Shown piece after piece: positions 44,989 to 53,319 of a stretch of DNA of 64,000 nucleotides (within the stretch, counting starts at the first letter, position 1; every line of letters starts with the position of its first letter). The translations under genes were made by a program, and so were the position numbers. Below the pieces are notes generated by a model. The model worked only from the letters and a program-made list of their open reading frames with translations. It had not been told where the DNA came from and searched no databases. Source of the DNA: Gracilimonas sp040904925 (GTDB lineage: Bacteria; Bacteroidota; Rhodothermia; Balneolales; Balneolaceae); assembly GCA_040904925.1 (NCBI GenBank), contig JBBDSP010000015.1:51407-115406 (forward strand). The letters are read 5' to 3'.

Positions 44989-45645
44989 CTAATCTATTTC
45001 ATCTAAAATATCATCAAGTCGATCGCTCCCGGGAGGGAATGCGTGGTCTTCCCCATCTTCATCAGATGATTCTTCGGGATGACTTAGTTCAGAACCATCA
45101 GCATTCTCATCCAGAATAAATTTTGAAGATTTCTTTGTGTTATTCTCAAGAGCGTCTTCAAGGTTTGTTTCTTTTGGCAGATTAAAAACCTCCATTTCAT
45201 CTTTACCAAATTGCTCCACTGAATTTTTGGCGTTATCGAGGTATGATGTGATTCCGTTTATGATCTCTTCCCTGCGATCAAGCAGGCGCAAGATACTTTG
45301 CCGTATTTGTTGCCTGTTGTGGTTGGCTTGCTTGATGATAGCATCTGCTTCCATCTCGGCCTTTTCGAGAGTGCTTTTTGCTTCCTGCCGAGCCCCGGAA
45401 ATTTTTTGCTCCATCGACTCTTTTGCAGTTTGAAGGGTTTCGTGAAGAGCATCTTCCACACGTTCGTAATGTTTAACCCGTTCGGTTAGCTTATCTATCT
45501 CTTGTTCGAGCTCTTTGTTTTTATTGAGGAGGTGTTCAAATTCGTTTGATACCAATGTAAGAAAAGCCTGTACATCGGCGGTATCATATCCCCGGAGAGC
45601 TTTTTCAAAAGTCTGTTGTTTAATTTCAAGCGGAGTGAGTTTCAT
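44989..45645 (-). CDS. DivIVA domain-containing protein
   Basis: A 218-residue protein. The N-terminal LTPLEIKQQTFEKALRGYDTADVQAFL is the DivIVA signature that binds membranes of negative curvature; a long coiled coil follows (NEFEHLLNKNKELEQEIDKL onward to about 130). The C-terminus is acidic. In the gram-positive bacteria these proteins mark poles and septa; here the role is unknown. It sits in one operon with yggS-like and two small membrane proteins. Confidence 0.85.
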   Translation of the reverse strand: MKLTPLEIKQQTFEKALRGYDTADVQAFLTLVSNEFEHLLNKNKELEQEIDKLTERVKHYERVEDALHETLQTAKESMEQKISGARQEAKSTLEKAEMEADAIIKQANHNRQQIRQSILRLLDRREEIINGITSYLDNAKNSVEQFGKDEMEVFNLPKETNLEDALENNTKKSSKFILDENADGSELSHPEESSDEDGEDHAFPPGSDRLDDILDEID

Positions 45646-45690
45646 AAATAAGTGTTTTTAGTCGTCCTTAAAGCTTATTTAAAATAACAT

Positions 45691-46044
45691 TTATTCATTT
45701 AACATGTTGCGCAGATTTCCATCACTGTCCTTGCCTTTACCGGAGGTTGAACGAGTTTCTTCCTCTTCTATTTCAATATCACCCATTGTTTCATGAGTCT
45801 CATCCAGGCGATATCGTTCTTCTTCAAGGTCTGAGACTATGGTTTCAAGGTTGGTAAGCCGGCGTTCTGTGTTCTTTTTAAATTCACCAAGTGCTTTAAA
45901 AAACTGAGGATTAATATCCGTGTTTCCACTTTTTCTGTTGATCCACTGCTTGATCAAGCTGAAGATATTCCAAAAAAGAAAGCCGGCAAACCCAAGTCCT
46001 CCTACGATGGCCACAAATGCAATAATTAATTCTTGATCTGACAT
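45691..46044 (-). CDS. Small membrane protein with coiled coil
   Basis: A 117-residue protein with one hydrophobic helix (IAFVAIVGGLGFAGFLFWNIF) and a coiled-coil region (KNTERRLTNLETIVSDLEEE). Near the end it has the motif MGDIEIEEEE, which also occurs as LGDIEIDDE in the adjacent gene product, so the two are related or interact. No family is recognised. Confidence 0.6.
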   Translation of the reverse strand: MSDQELIIAFVAIVGGLGFAGFLFWNIFSLIKQWINRKSGNTDINPQFFKALGEFKKNTERRLTNLETIVSDLEEERYRLDETHETMGDIEIEEEETRSTSGKGKDSDGNLRNMLNE

Positions 46045-46055
46045 AGATTCAACTC

Positions 46056-46367
46056 TTAATTTCTGTTTCTGCTTTTTGTTCCTGAATTATCGGAATTCTG
46101 ATCCTCAACTTCATCATCAATTTCAATATCCCCCAAGTGGTTAGACTTATTTTGAGAAACGTCCTTTTTTTGTTCAGAAGCGATAGCCTCCAGGGTTTCT
46201 ACACGAGACTTTAAATTGTGAATTATTTGACGGAGGTCATGGATTTCGCGGGAGTTGGCAAGTCTTTTACCCTCCATTTTTAACTCCTCTTCCTTATAAG
46301 AGTAAAGCAATCCTCCTGCAATAGCTACAATTGCAACAATAGCGAACCAGGGAAGTCCAAAAAACAT
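46056..46367 (-). CDS. PspB-like small membrane protein
   Basis: A 103-residue protein with an N-terminal helix (LPWFAIVAIVAIAGGLLYSY) and a coiled coil (LRQIIHNLKSRVETLEAI) as in phage-shock protein B. The shared LGDIEIDDE motif links it to the next gene. The resemblance to PspB is of layout rather than sequence identity. It lies 61 bases downstream of the yggS gene. Confidence 0.6.
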   Translation of the reverse strand: MFFGLPWFAIVAIVAIAGGLLYSYKEEELKMEGKRLANSREIHDLRQIIHNLKSRVETLEAIASEQKKDVSQNKSNHLGDIEIDDEVEDQNSDNSGTKSRNRN

Positions 46368-46428
46368 AATGCCCTCAAATTTTTATTGATGTTGAATAAT
46401 ATCAAAGCAAAAAACAGTACGCAACATA

Positions 46429-47133
46429 CTATTCATAGTTGCGCTCCCCGAATATTGCACTTCCAATTCGCACCATGGTTGAGCCTTCTTCGATGGCTAC
46501 TTCCATGTCGTTGGTCATGCCCATGGAAAGCTGCTCGAGTTGAACGCTGCCGGCATTATATTTTTGATGAGAACCGAAAAGCTCTTTTAGTAACCTGAAT
46601 TCAGGTCGTACATCTTCCGAATCATCTGTAAATGTAGCCATACCCATAAGTCCTTTTACCCGTACATGCTCGTAGTCTTGAGCAGATTCCAGGATGCCGG
46701 CCAAATCTTCCGGTTTACATCCGCCTTTTTGCTTTTCATCACTGATGTTAACCTGCACTAAAGTATTAATAACTCGGTTAGCGCTTTTGGCTCTCTTGTC
46801 GATCTCTTTCAAGTATTTTGCCTTCTCCACGGAATGTATCCAGTTAACGCGGTCGGCAATATATTTTATCTTATTGGTTTGAAGGTTGCCAATGAAGTGC
46901 CAAACTAAATCCGGGTTTTGAATGGAGGCCATTTTATCTTCCAGTTCCTTCATTCTGTTTTCACCAAAATGAAGGTGACCCGCTTTGATCGCCTCAAGTA
47001 TATCTTCGTTGGGCTTGGTTTTGCTGACCGCAACCAAAGAAACTTCCTGTGGATCTCTTCCCACTTTTTTACAGGATTCTTCTATTCTTTGCTGAATTGA
47101 GGTGAGATTTTGTGCAATATCTTGGTCACTCAT
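46429..47133 (-). CDS. YggS family pyridoxal 5'-phosphate homeostasis protein
   Basis: The frame is open to 47193; the ATG at 47131-47133 (MSDQDIAQNL) is preferred by family length, giving 234 residues. It has VSLVAVSKTKP with the PLP-binding Lys, FGENRMKELEDK, WHFIGNLQTNK, and the late GMTNDMEVAIEEGSTMVRIGSAIFG. It binds PLP and balances vitamin B6 and amino-acid pools. It is the first gene of the yggS-divIVA cluster, an arrangement reminiscent of Gram-positive ylm-divIVA clusters. Confidence 0.93.
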   Translation of the reverse strand: MSDQDIAQNLTSIQQRIEESCKKVGRDPQEVSLVAVSKTKPNEDILEAIKAGHLHFGENRMKELEDKMASIQNPDLVWHFIGNLQTNKIKYIADRVNWIHSVEKAKYLKEIDKRAKSANRVINTLVQVNISDEKQKGGCKPEDLAGILESAQDYEHVRVKGLMGMATFTDDSEDVRPEFRLLKELFGSHQKYNAGSVQLEQLSMGMTNDMEVAIEEGSTMVRIGSAIFGERNYE

Positions 47134-47281
47134 ATAAAAAAAGGGTCTTTTTTCTGATTCTATACAATTAAAGGGAAGATAAGCTTTTATCATTCATCAA
47201 TAAGCCTTATTTTTGGAAGCTCTTGATACATCGTAATAAATAATTACTTATTTGATATTTACTGTATTCAAATTCATAATT

Positions 47282-47296
47282 CCAGAATCATTCTGG
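47282..47296. promoter_or_regulatory. Perfect palindrome upstream of the Nif3 gene
   Basis: CCAGAATCATTCTGG is a perfect palindrome around a central C, 34 bases before the ATG. It could be a regulator site or an RNA hairpin; no regulator is identified. Confidence 0.3.
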
Positions 47297-47330
47297 CTGT
47301 CGGATTCAAAACTCCAAGGGGATAGATAGC

Positions 47331-48392
47331 ATGTCAACCCGAATCCGGCAAATATCTACTTTCCTCGATCAGTGGGCGCCCCCTAAAGTGAAATTGGATT
47401 ACGATAACGTCGGATTGCTAGTCGGAGACCCGGAAGCAAAAGTAACGTCTGTTATTACTTGTCTTGATGTAACCGACGCCGTAGTCGCCGAGGCTATTGA
47501 AAAAGGTTGCGAATTGATTGTCGCTCACCACCCGCTCATCTTTAGTAAGATCGGAAGTATAAATCCTACCAACGAGCAGGGGAGAATTATTTATAAGCTG
47601 ATAAAGAATGATATCGGCTTACTTGTTGCCCACACGAATTTAGACGCAGCCCTCGACGGAGTTTCCTTTGTACTTGCCAACATTCTTGGATTGGACAACC
47701 TGAGATTTTTAGATAAAAATTATTCCATAAGCCGGAAGATACGGTTGATAACTTCCCATGATGACAGTGATGCTGTTCTTAAGTTGCTGAATTACCATTC
47801 AGCAGAAGAAGCACATTACTTTGATGTAAACAGCCGTGAAGATGGTTTAAAATGTTTTGAAGCTATTATCGATCAACATAATGTTTCGGTATTGAAAAAG
47901 GCCCTTAAATCGGAAGGCATGCTCAAAGAAGGAAGCTTTCAGGTAATTGACCTTGCTTCGTCATCCCAGAATTTTGGTATGGGTGTAGTTGGTGAATATC
48001 CGGAAGATGGAATTGGAAAAAATGAGTTTCTGCACCTTGTATCAAAAGCCTTAAATGTAAAAGCGATCCGTTTTTCCGGCGATGTGGATCGAATTCAAAA
48101 AGTAGCGGTTTGCGGTGGTGCAGGCGTGTTTTTGAAGGATAAAGCTATTCAAGCCGGAGCCCAGGCTTTCGTAACAGCCGATATAAAATATCATGATTAC
48201 TTCACCGAAAAAGATGACTTTTTATTGGTGGATGTAGGCCATTACGAAAGTGAATTTCCTGTAGCTGAAGCTCTGAAGAATGAATTATCTGAAGCTTTTG
48301 AAGGAATTGAAGTCTCTGTAACCCGAAAAGTTACCAACCCGATGCAAATATATGTGTCGGATCCCGAACCTAAAACTATTCAACAAAGTTGA
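47331..48392 (+). CDS. Nif3-like dinuclear metal center protein
   Basis: A 353-residue protein of the Nif3/YbgI (DUF34) family. Metal ligands are in IVAHHPLIF, LVAHTNLDAA and, at the C-terminal side, DVGHYESE. The inserted middle domain (residues about 125-235, PII-like) is present as in the longer members. A hexameric metalloprotein often tied to GTP cyclohydrolase I-like roles; the real substrate is not agreed. It is followed after ten bases by the coiled-coil gene below. Confidence 0.92.
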   Translation: MSTRIRQISTFLDQWAPPKVKLDYDNVGLLVGDPEAKVTSVITCLDVTDAVVAEAIEKGCELIVAHHPLIFSKIGSINPTNEQGRIIYKLIKNDIGLLVAHTNLDAALDGVSFVLANILGLDNLRFLDKNYSISRKIRLITSHDDSDAVLKLLNYHSAEEAHYFDVNSREDGLKCFEAIIDQHNVSVLKKALKSEGMLKEGSFQVIDLASSSQNFGMGVVGEYPEDGIGKNEFLHLVSKALNVKAIRFSGDVDRIQKVAVCGGAGVFLKDKAIQAGAQAFVTADIKYHDYFTEKDDFLLVDVGHYESEFPVAEALKNELSEAFEGIEVSVTRKVTNPMQIYVSDPEPKTIQQS

Positions 48393-48402
48393 CCCTCACT
48401 CC

Positions 48403-49137
48403 ATGAACGAAGTATTACAAAAACTAGCGAATCTACAATATATAGACAGCCGAATCGACGAGCTGAAACAACTAAGAGGTGATCTTCCCGAAGAGGTACT
48501 TGATCTTGAAACAGACATCGCCCGCAAAGAAGCACGCCTGAATAATCTTAAGGATGAAGAACAAAACCTGAAGGTTGAATTTGATAAGCTCAAGCTGGAC
48601 TTGCAAAGCTCTAAAGAAAAGATCGAGAAGTACGAAGATCAGCAGCTGAGTGTTCGGAACAATCGCGAGTATGATGCGCTGACTAAAGAAATTGAAGCTC
48701 AAAAGCAGGTCATCGAAAATGCAGAATCCCGACTGAAAGAGATCGAAAAACGTCAGGAAGAGATCGATCCGGAAATTGAGCAAGCGCAAAATGAATTGGA
48801 TGCAGCTCAAACTATGTATGACGAAAAAAGCACAAATCTCGATAAAGTAGTTAAGTCTACCGAAGACGAAGAGAATGAGCTGCTTAAGAAAAGAAAAGAA
48901 GTTGAAGAGGAAATTGATGATCGTTATATGAGAAGCTATAAGCGACTCAGAGACGGCCTTAATAACGGAATGGCTGTTGTGGCAATGGACCGTGGTGCTG
49001 CTTTGGGTATGGCCCTTCCTCCACAAACTCAGGTTGAAGTTCGTCGTATGAACAAGATCATTATTGATGAGAACAGTGGACGAATTGTAGTGGATCAATC
49101 CTTCTTCGATAAGGCGAAAGAAGAATTATCTATCTGA
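48403..49137 (+). CDS. CdsZ/zf-RING_7 family coiled-coil protein without zinc cysteines
   Basis: The frame is open from 48352, but the ATG at 48403 (MNEVLQKLANLQYIDSRIDE) starts the family consensus, giving 244 residues. A long coiled coil (about 20-165) leads to the conserved region RLRDGLNNGMAVVAMDRGAALGMALPPQTQ and KIIIDENSGRIVVD. In relatives this is a C4 zinc ribbon (CxxC...CxxC); here the four cysteines read A/G and D/S. The fold may survive without zinc. Gene order with Nif3 is common. Confidence 0.85.
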   Translation: MNEVLQKLANLQYIDSRIDELKQLRGDLPEEVLDLETDIARKEARLNNLKDEEQNLKVEFDKLKLDLQSSKEKIEKYEDQQLSVRNNREYDALTKEIEAQKQVIENAESRLKEIEKRQEEIDPEIEQAQNELDAAQTMYDEKSTNLDKVVKSTEDEENELLKKRKEVEEEIDDRYMRSYKRLRDGLNNGMAVVAMDRGAALGMALPPQTQVEVRRMNKIIIDENSGRIVVDQSFFDKAKEELSI

Positions 49138-49161
49138 TCTTGATCAGCATATTATTATTTG

Positions 49162-49194
49162 AAAAAGGGAAGTCGGAATGGCTTCCTTTTTTTT
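49162..49194 (+). terminator. Intrinsic terminator after the coiled-coil gene
   Basis: The arms AAAAAGGGAAG and CTTCCTTTTTT flank a short loop and end in a T-run, 25 bases past the stop codon. Confidence 0.75.
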
Positions 49195-49228
49195 GTTTTA
49201 GGAAAGATTGGATAAAGACCCTCCTCTT

Positions 49229-49258
49229 GCAAATCATATGATTAAAACCCGTATCTTT
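49229..49258 (+). promoter_or_regulatory. Putative promoter of rnpB
   Basis: A TTG near 49228-49230 and a TATCTTTT box at 49252-49259 lie just upstream of the RNase P RNA, with about 21 bases between them, near the Bacteroidota -33/-7 layout. The match to TAnnTTTG is imperfect at the last base. Confidence 0.4.
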
Positions 49259-49261
49259 TTA

Positions 49262-49615
49262 GGACAGGAAAGCTGGGTGATCGCTTCATACTTAGTATGG
49301 GGAGGAAAGTCCGGACACCAACAAGTACCGTGCTCCCCGATCCGGTTCAGCCGGCGAAGGGGAGGCTTGGTAAGAGGAATCTTACCATGACAGACAGTGC
49401 AACAGAAAACAAACCGCCTCAACTTGTTTGAGGTAAGGGTGAAAAGGTGAGGTAAGAGCTCACCGCCCCGTGTCGTGAGGCCGGGGGCACGGCAAACCTC
49501 GCGGGGTGCAAGTTCATGCAGATGGTATGCGCCGCTTGTCGCCACGCCATCGGGTGGAACGCGACAGACAAATGATCATCCTCGACAGAATCCGGCTTAC
49601 AGGCTTTTCTGTTTG
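49262..49615 (+). ncRNA. rnpB: RNase P RNA
   Basis: A type-A bacterial RNase P RNA of about 350 bases. Conserved blocks occur in order: GGAGGAAAGTCCGGACACC (CR-I), AGTGCAACAGAAAAC, AAGGGTGAAAAGGTGAGGTA with AGAGCTCACCG, and the 3' ACAGAATCCGGCTTACAGGC. The P1 helix pairs ACAGGAAAGC at 49264-49273 with GCTTTTCTGT at 49603-49612. It is the catalytic RNA that cuts tRNA 5' leaders. A terminator follows. Confidence 0.97.
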
Positions 49616-49625
49616 AAATTACATG

Positions 49626-49663
49626 AAAACCCCGCTCTTTAATGAGAGTGGGGTTTTGTTTTT
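49626..49663 (+). terminator. Intrinsic terminator of rnpB
   Basis: Arms AAAACCCCGCTCT (49626-49638) and AGAGTGGGGTTTT (49645-49657) with one mismatch, a six-base loop and a T-rich tail. Confidence 0.88.
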
Positions 49664-49677
49664 ATATGGATATTTTG

Positions 49678-50952
49678 TCAGATGAAAACCAAAACACTTA
49701 ATATCCCACCTGCAGAGATCAGTAAGATCATCCAAAGGAGTTCTTTACTTTTATTAAATCCGGTAATAAAAATGAAAAGCCCGGCCTTCACCAAGGTATT
49801 CGATATTACAGCGATCACAATTCCCAAGGTAGCTACTGCAGCAGTAATCTCATTCTGTGCCATTTTTGATAAGGATAAGGTGATAGCATCCACATCCATC
49901 AATCCTGAAAGCAAAGCTAAAAGGTAAATACCTTCATCACCAAACCATTCTCTGAGTGCGGTAGCTAAAACTAAAATAACAGCCAGCAAAGCACCAAATT
50001 TAAGAGCAGTCGGCAACTGAAGTGGATTATCTAATTTAAGAGTAGGGTTCTCATCTTCTTGTTCTGAGGAAGATGTTTTCCAAAGCCAAAGAACGCAACC
50101 CAAAGTAAGTACAAGCATGGTCAGTAATGGAATCCAGAGAGGGTGCAGGATAGATGGGTTTACAATCGAAACCTCGATGATCACTCTTACAAACATAATA
50201 GCAGATGCCACAAGAACCCCGGCGATAAAGATCTTAGAGGCATTCTTTTCATGCTGTTTGGCGAATTGAGCAAGGCTAACTGTCACGGCCGTTGAAGAAG
50301 CCAATCCACCAATAACAGCGGTAAGAATAGTCCCCCTGTTTTCTCCGACATATTTGACCATTACATAACCAAAGAAGGAAAGCCCTGAGATCAGCACGAC
50401 CATCCACCAGATCCAATAAGGATTCAGTGTTTCCCATGGGCCATATCCTTGATTGGGGAGAAGGGGTAATAAAATAACAGAGATTATCAGAAGCTTTATA
50501 CCGGCATAAATAACTTCAACATCGATTTTCTGAAGCCACCTGTGCAATACAGGTTTCATGCTCAAAAGAGTCATAACAGCAACGGCGCTGCCAAGTGCTT
50601 CCAACTGATAGCCCAATGCAGCCCAGGCACCCAGGGAAAATGTGATCAGTAAGGCGACTTCGGTGGTGATCCCGATGTCATCATTGCCTTGTACTTTTAT
50701 TTCAAAAATGTACGAGGCTATAACTAAAGCAGTGAATGCGAGAAAGACGACACCAAGGATCCATTCTCCTGTGTAAGGAATCAATGAAGCCCAGATTCCA
50801 CCTAAAAGTCCAACAAGGCTAAAAGTGCGTATTCCCGCTACCCGGTCACCCTCGTCTTCTTTACGCCCATACCATCCCCGCTCAATGCCGATCAGGAGCC
50901 CTACTCCCAAGGCGGAAAGTAATTTCCAGACAATATTTAACTCAGGATCCAT
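49678..50952 (-). CDS. MgtC/SapB-DUF4010 membrane protein
   Basis: A 424-residue protein with about 12 hydrophobic segments. The N-terminal GVGLLIGIERGWYGR, RVAGIRTFSLVGLLGG are the MgtC/SapB motifs; the C-terminal half (GLMDVDAITLSLSKMAQNEI, TAVIGGLASSTAVTVSLAQFA) matches DUF4010. Such proteins may carry or sense divalent ions; function is not known. It is convergent with rnpB. Confidence 0.85.
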   Translation of the reverse strand: MDPELNIVWKLLSALGVGLLIGIERGWYGRKEDEGDRVAGIRTFSLVGLLGGIWASLIPYTGEWILGVVFLAFTALVIASYIFEIKVQGNDDIGITTEVALLITFSLGAWAALGYQLEALGSAVAVMTLLSMKPVLHRWLQKIDVEVIYAGIKLLIISVILLPLLPNQGYGPWETLNPYWIWWMVVLISGLSFFGYVMVKYVGENRGTILTAVIGGLASSTAVTVSLAQFAKQHEKNASKIFIAGVLVASAIMFVRVIIEVSIVNPSILHPLWIPLLTMLVLTLGCVLWLWKTSSSEQEDENPTLKLDNPLQLPTALKFGALLAVILVLATALREWFGDEGIYLLALLSGLMDVDAITLSLSKMAQNEITAAVATLGIVIAVISNTLVKAGLFIFITGFNKSKELLWMILLISAGGILSVLVFI

Positions 50953-50999
50953 AAAGGATTATAAGAATAGAAAAGCTAAATGTTGATCTAAACTTTCGA

Positions 51000-51473
51000 T
51001 CACATATTGATCTTATAATTTCCTTTCACATTGCGCTCGATCTGGCGTTTCACGTCTTTCTCTTTGATGGAATCTCTCTTGTCGAATTGCTTTTTACCTT
51101 TGGCTATCCCGATCAGTACTTTAGCATTTCCTTTTTTGAAATACAGTTTTAGCGGAACTATGGTGTAGCCCTTCTGTTCGGTCGCTTTTTCAAGCTCTCG
51201 AATTTCTCTTTTGTTTAGGAGTAACTTCCTGGGGCGTGTTTCATCATGATTGTAGTAGGAGCCGTGCTCATATGGCTTGATGTACATATCCCGTAAAAAA
51301 ACCTCACCATTCTGTATAAAAGCAAAGGTATCCGCAAAACTAGCCTTTCCCTGACGCAGTGATTTCACCTCGGTTCCTTTAAGAACAAGTCCGGCCTCAT
51401 AGGTCTCCTCGATGTTAAAATCGTGGCGAGCCTTACGGTTTTTTATAGTTGGTGTGGTCTTTTTATCGCTCAT
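51000..51473 (-). CDS. smpB: SsrA-binding protein SmpB
   Basis: A 157-residue protein with all SmpB motifs: NRKARHDFNIEETYEAGLVL, GTEVKSLRQGKASFADTFA, KLLLNKREIRELE and the basic tail (KGKKQFDKRDSIKEKDVKRQ). It delivers tmRNA to stalled ribosomes. The ssrA gene is not in the window. Confidence 0.97.
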   Translation of the reverse strand: MSDKKTTPTIKNRKARHDFNIEETYEAGLVLKGTEVKSLRQGKASFADTFAFIQNGEVFLRDMYIKPYEHGSYYNHDETRPRKLLLNKREIRELEKATEQKGYTIVPLKLYFKKGNAKVLIGIAKGKKQFDKRDSIKEKDVKRQIERNVKGNYKINM

Positions 51474-51503
51474 GTGAGCTCTTATTCTTACGGCAATTCC
51501 AGA

Positions 51504-52091
51504 TCAGATCTGAAAGCCTAATTCACGTAACTGTTCTAATATATCTTCGGCCGGTTGTCGGTCGGGGAAGGTGCGGTAAATACTTAAAATTTGTTCGGTC
51601 TCAGCTCGGGCTTTTTCATTTTCAGGGTTGATCTCTAACACTGCAATAAATTCTCTTAATGCATTGTTGGCATTTTCACGCATGGAAGTTGGATCAGCAT
51701 TGTATATCAAATAAATACCATACTCAAGATGTGTTTGTTCTAATTGAGAGCTAACATCTTCAGTTTGAGAGGCACTTTTCAAGGAAGAAATCCTTTGCTC
51801 AAATTCTGCTATTTGTTGGGAATAATCAATTTGAGGACTGTCATTTTCTTGTTGACTTGCATTCAAGGACTGATCATCATAAATCGAGCCAAATAAGGAA
51901 CTGAATACAATGATATAAGAAATAAGAATTGTACATAAACCAGCAATTGAAAACTTGATTACTTTATTTGCTGCAATTGGTTTTTCGTCTCTCCATACGA
52001 AATAAAGGATGATTCCAACAAGAGGTATAAAAAATGATACAATTGCTTCGCCTAGATAGTTGTTTGGGGTTACTTTTTGTTCTTCTGACAT
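51504..52091 (-). CDS. Membrane protein with TPR-like C-terminus, unknown function
   Basis: A 195-residue protein with two hydrophobic segments (EAIVSFFIPLVGIILYFVW and VIKFSIAGLCTILISYIIVF), a disordered Gln/Ser/Asp linker, and a helical end (ANNALREFIAVLEINPENEKARAETEQIL) like a single TPR. The N-terminal part resembles the small membrane domain of DUF4870/CD225-like proteins. It starts four bases after the site-2 protease gene. Confidence 0.55.
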   Translation of the reverse strand: MSEEQKVTPNNYLGEAIVSFFIPLVGIILYFVWRDEKPIAANKVIKFSIAGLCTILISYIIVFSSLFGSIYDDQSLNASQQENDSPQIDYSQQIAEFEQRISSLKSASQTEDVSSQLEQTHLEYGIYLIYNADPTSMRENANNALREFIAVLEINPENEKARAETEQILSIYRTFPDRQPAEDILEQLRELGFQI

Positions 52092-52094
52092 AAA

Positions 52095-53309
52095 TTAGTT
52101 CATATAAATTGGGTTGGGACTGATGCAGAGTATGAAGATAAGCATACTGAGCCAGCCTATCACCTGACGAGTGGGAGATAATTTTTCCTCATAATCGACC
52201 GGTGGGTGTTCGACTTTAACGATAAAAGCGATGAAAAAGCTCCATATAAGCCAAATAAAAGAGGCCTGCCCGGGATCTGGAACAGCGAAGATAAATTGGT
52301 AGCCTGCAGTCATTGCTAAAGACAGACCAACCATGCCGTTGATCCAGTTCTGATCTGTGCGAAAAGCTTTGCTCATCAACAAATAGAGAACGAATCCCCA
52401 GACAAACCATTCGGCTAGCGGAAGGCTGGCATAGTTTGATATGAGGTCTTGTAATACAGGGATCATCTCGATGCCGGCCAGGGCGGTAATGAATGCAAAG
52501 AATATGCGTGCCACTATTTTATGTTTTCGGTACCCGATCAGTGAGTATAGGATGTGTCCGCCATCCAATTGCCCTACAGGCATCAAATTGAGCGCCGTAA
52601 AAAATAGTCCGAGCCACCCCGCAAAAAGAAAAGGGTAGTGATACATTTCCCACATCGGCGGCACGTTCTCAAACATGGAAGCGAGGGCTCCGTAAAGCAG
52701 TGTGTTACCAATGGTGAGAACGCCCCCTTCGGTTTCATCGGTAATAAAATCAGGGTAGTTGCCATTATCAGATACGTATTCTTTTAGTTCCTCGTGTCCG
52801 GCAAAATTTTGCACAAAATCGGGTTCTGGTAAAGTAGCGAAGCCGATCAGTAGAACGGTAAGTGCCACGATGAATCCTGCAACAGGACCTGCTGCCCCAA
52901 CATCGAATAATTTATGCATTCGGCGTATGGGTTCTTTGATCCGGATAACTGCACCCAGTGTTCCTATCCCGATAGGAAGAGGAATATAGTATGGCAGGGT
53001 GACTTTGATTTTGTGGTATACAGCTGCAAAATAATGCCCGAATTCATGAAAGGTTAGAAAACCGAGCAATAATCCTGCGAACAGAAGGCCGCGTAACAGG
53101 TCAACGGTATTTGGGATGCCAAATGGAAACAAGACCGGATCAAAGCCGACAAAGTTGGCACCGGTCATTGTTACAAAAAATACCGTGAGCAAAAACAATC
53201 CCAGGTGTTTTAGTTTGGTGCGGGTATCAGGCTTGTTCTTTGGTTCTTCTTCAGAAGAAAGTACCTTAAAGTCTGTAGATATTTCTTCCTGAAATGGATT
53301 TTGACTCAA
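52095..53309 (-). CDS. Site-2 protease family metalloprotease (M50)
   Basis: A 404-residue membrane protease with about eight hydrophobic segments. The zinc site is HEFGHYFAA in one helix, with the third ligand in NLMPVGQLDGGH. It lacks PDZ domains. Such proteases cut transmembrane segments, often of anti-sigma factors; the sigma/anti-sigma pair at 16-17.6 kb would be a candidate target but there is no direct evidence. It lies ten bases downstream of the arginine deiminase gene, with probable cotranscription. Confidence 0.9.
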   Translation of the reverse strand: MSQNPFQEEISTDFKVLSSEEEPKNKPDTRTKLKHLGLFLLTVFFVTMTGANFVGFDPVLFPFGIPNTVDLLRGLLFAGLLLGFLTFHEFGHYFAAVYHKIKVTLPYYIPLPIGIGTLGAVIRIKEPIRRMHKLFDVGAAGPVAGFIVALTVLLIGFATLPEPDFVQNFAGHEELKEYVSDNGNYPDFITDETEGGVLTIGNTLLYGALASMFENVPPMWEMYHYPFLFAGWLGLFFTALNLMPVGQLDGGHILYSLIGYRKHKIVARIFFAFITALAGIEMIPVLQDLISNYASLPLAEWFVWGFVLYLLMSKAFRTDQNWINGMVGLSLAMTAGYQFIFAVPDPGQASFIWLIWSFFIAFIVKVEHPPVDYEEKLSPTRQVIGWLSMLIFILCISPNPIYMN

Positions 53310-53319
53310 TAGTCTTCTC

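Noticed and set aside
47134..47193. Upstream start for the YggS-family protein
   Set aside because: Twenty additional residues are unlike the family; the ATG 47131-47133 gives the usual length.
49208..49545. Open frames inside the RNase P RNA
   Set aside because: Frames on both strands cross conserved RNase P blocks and are chance readings of the RNA gene.
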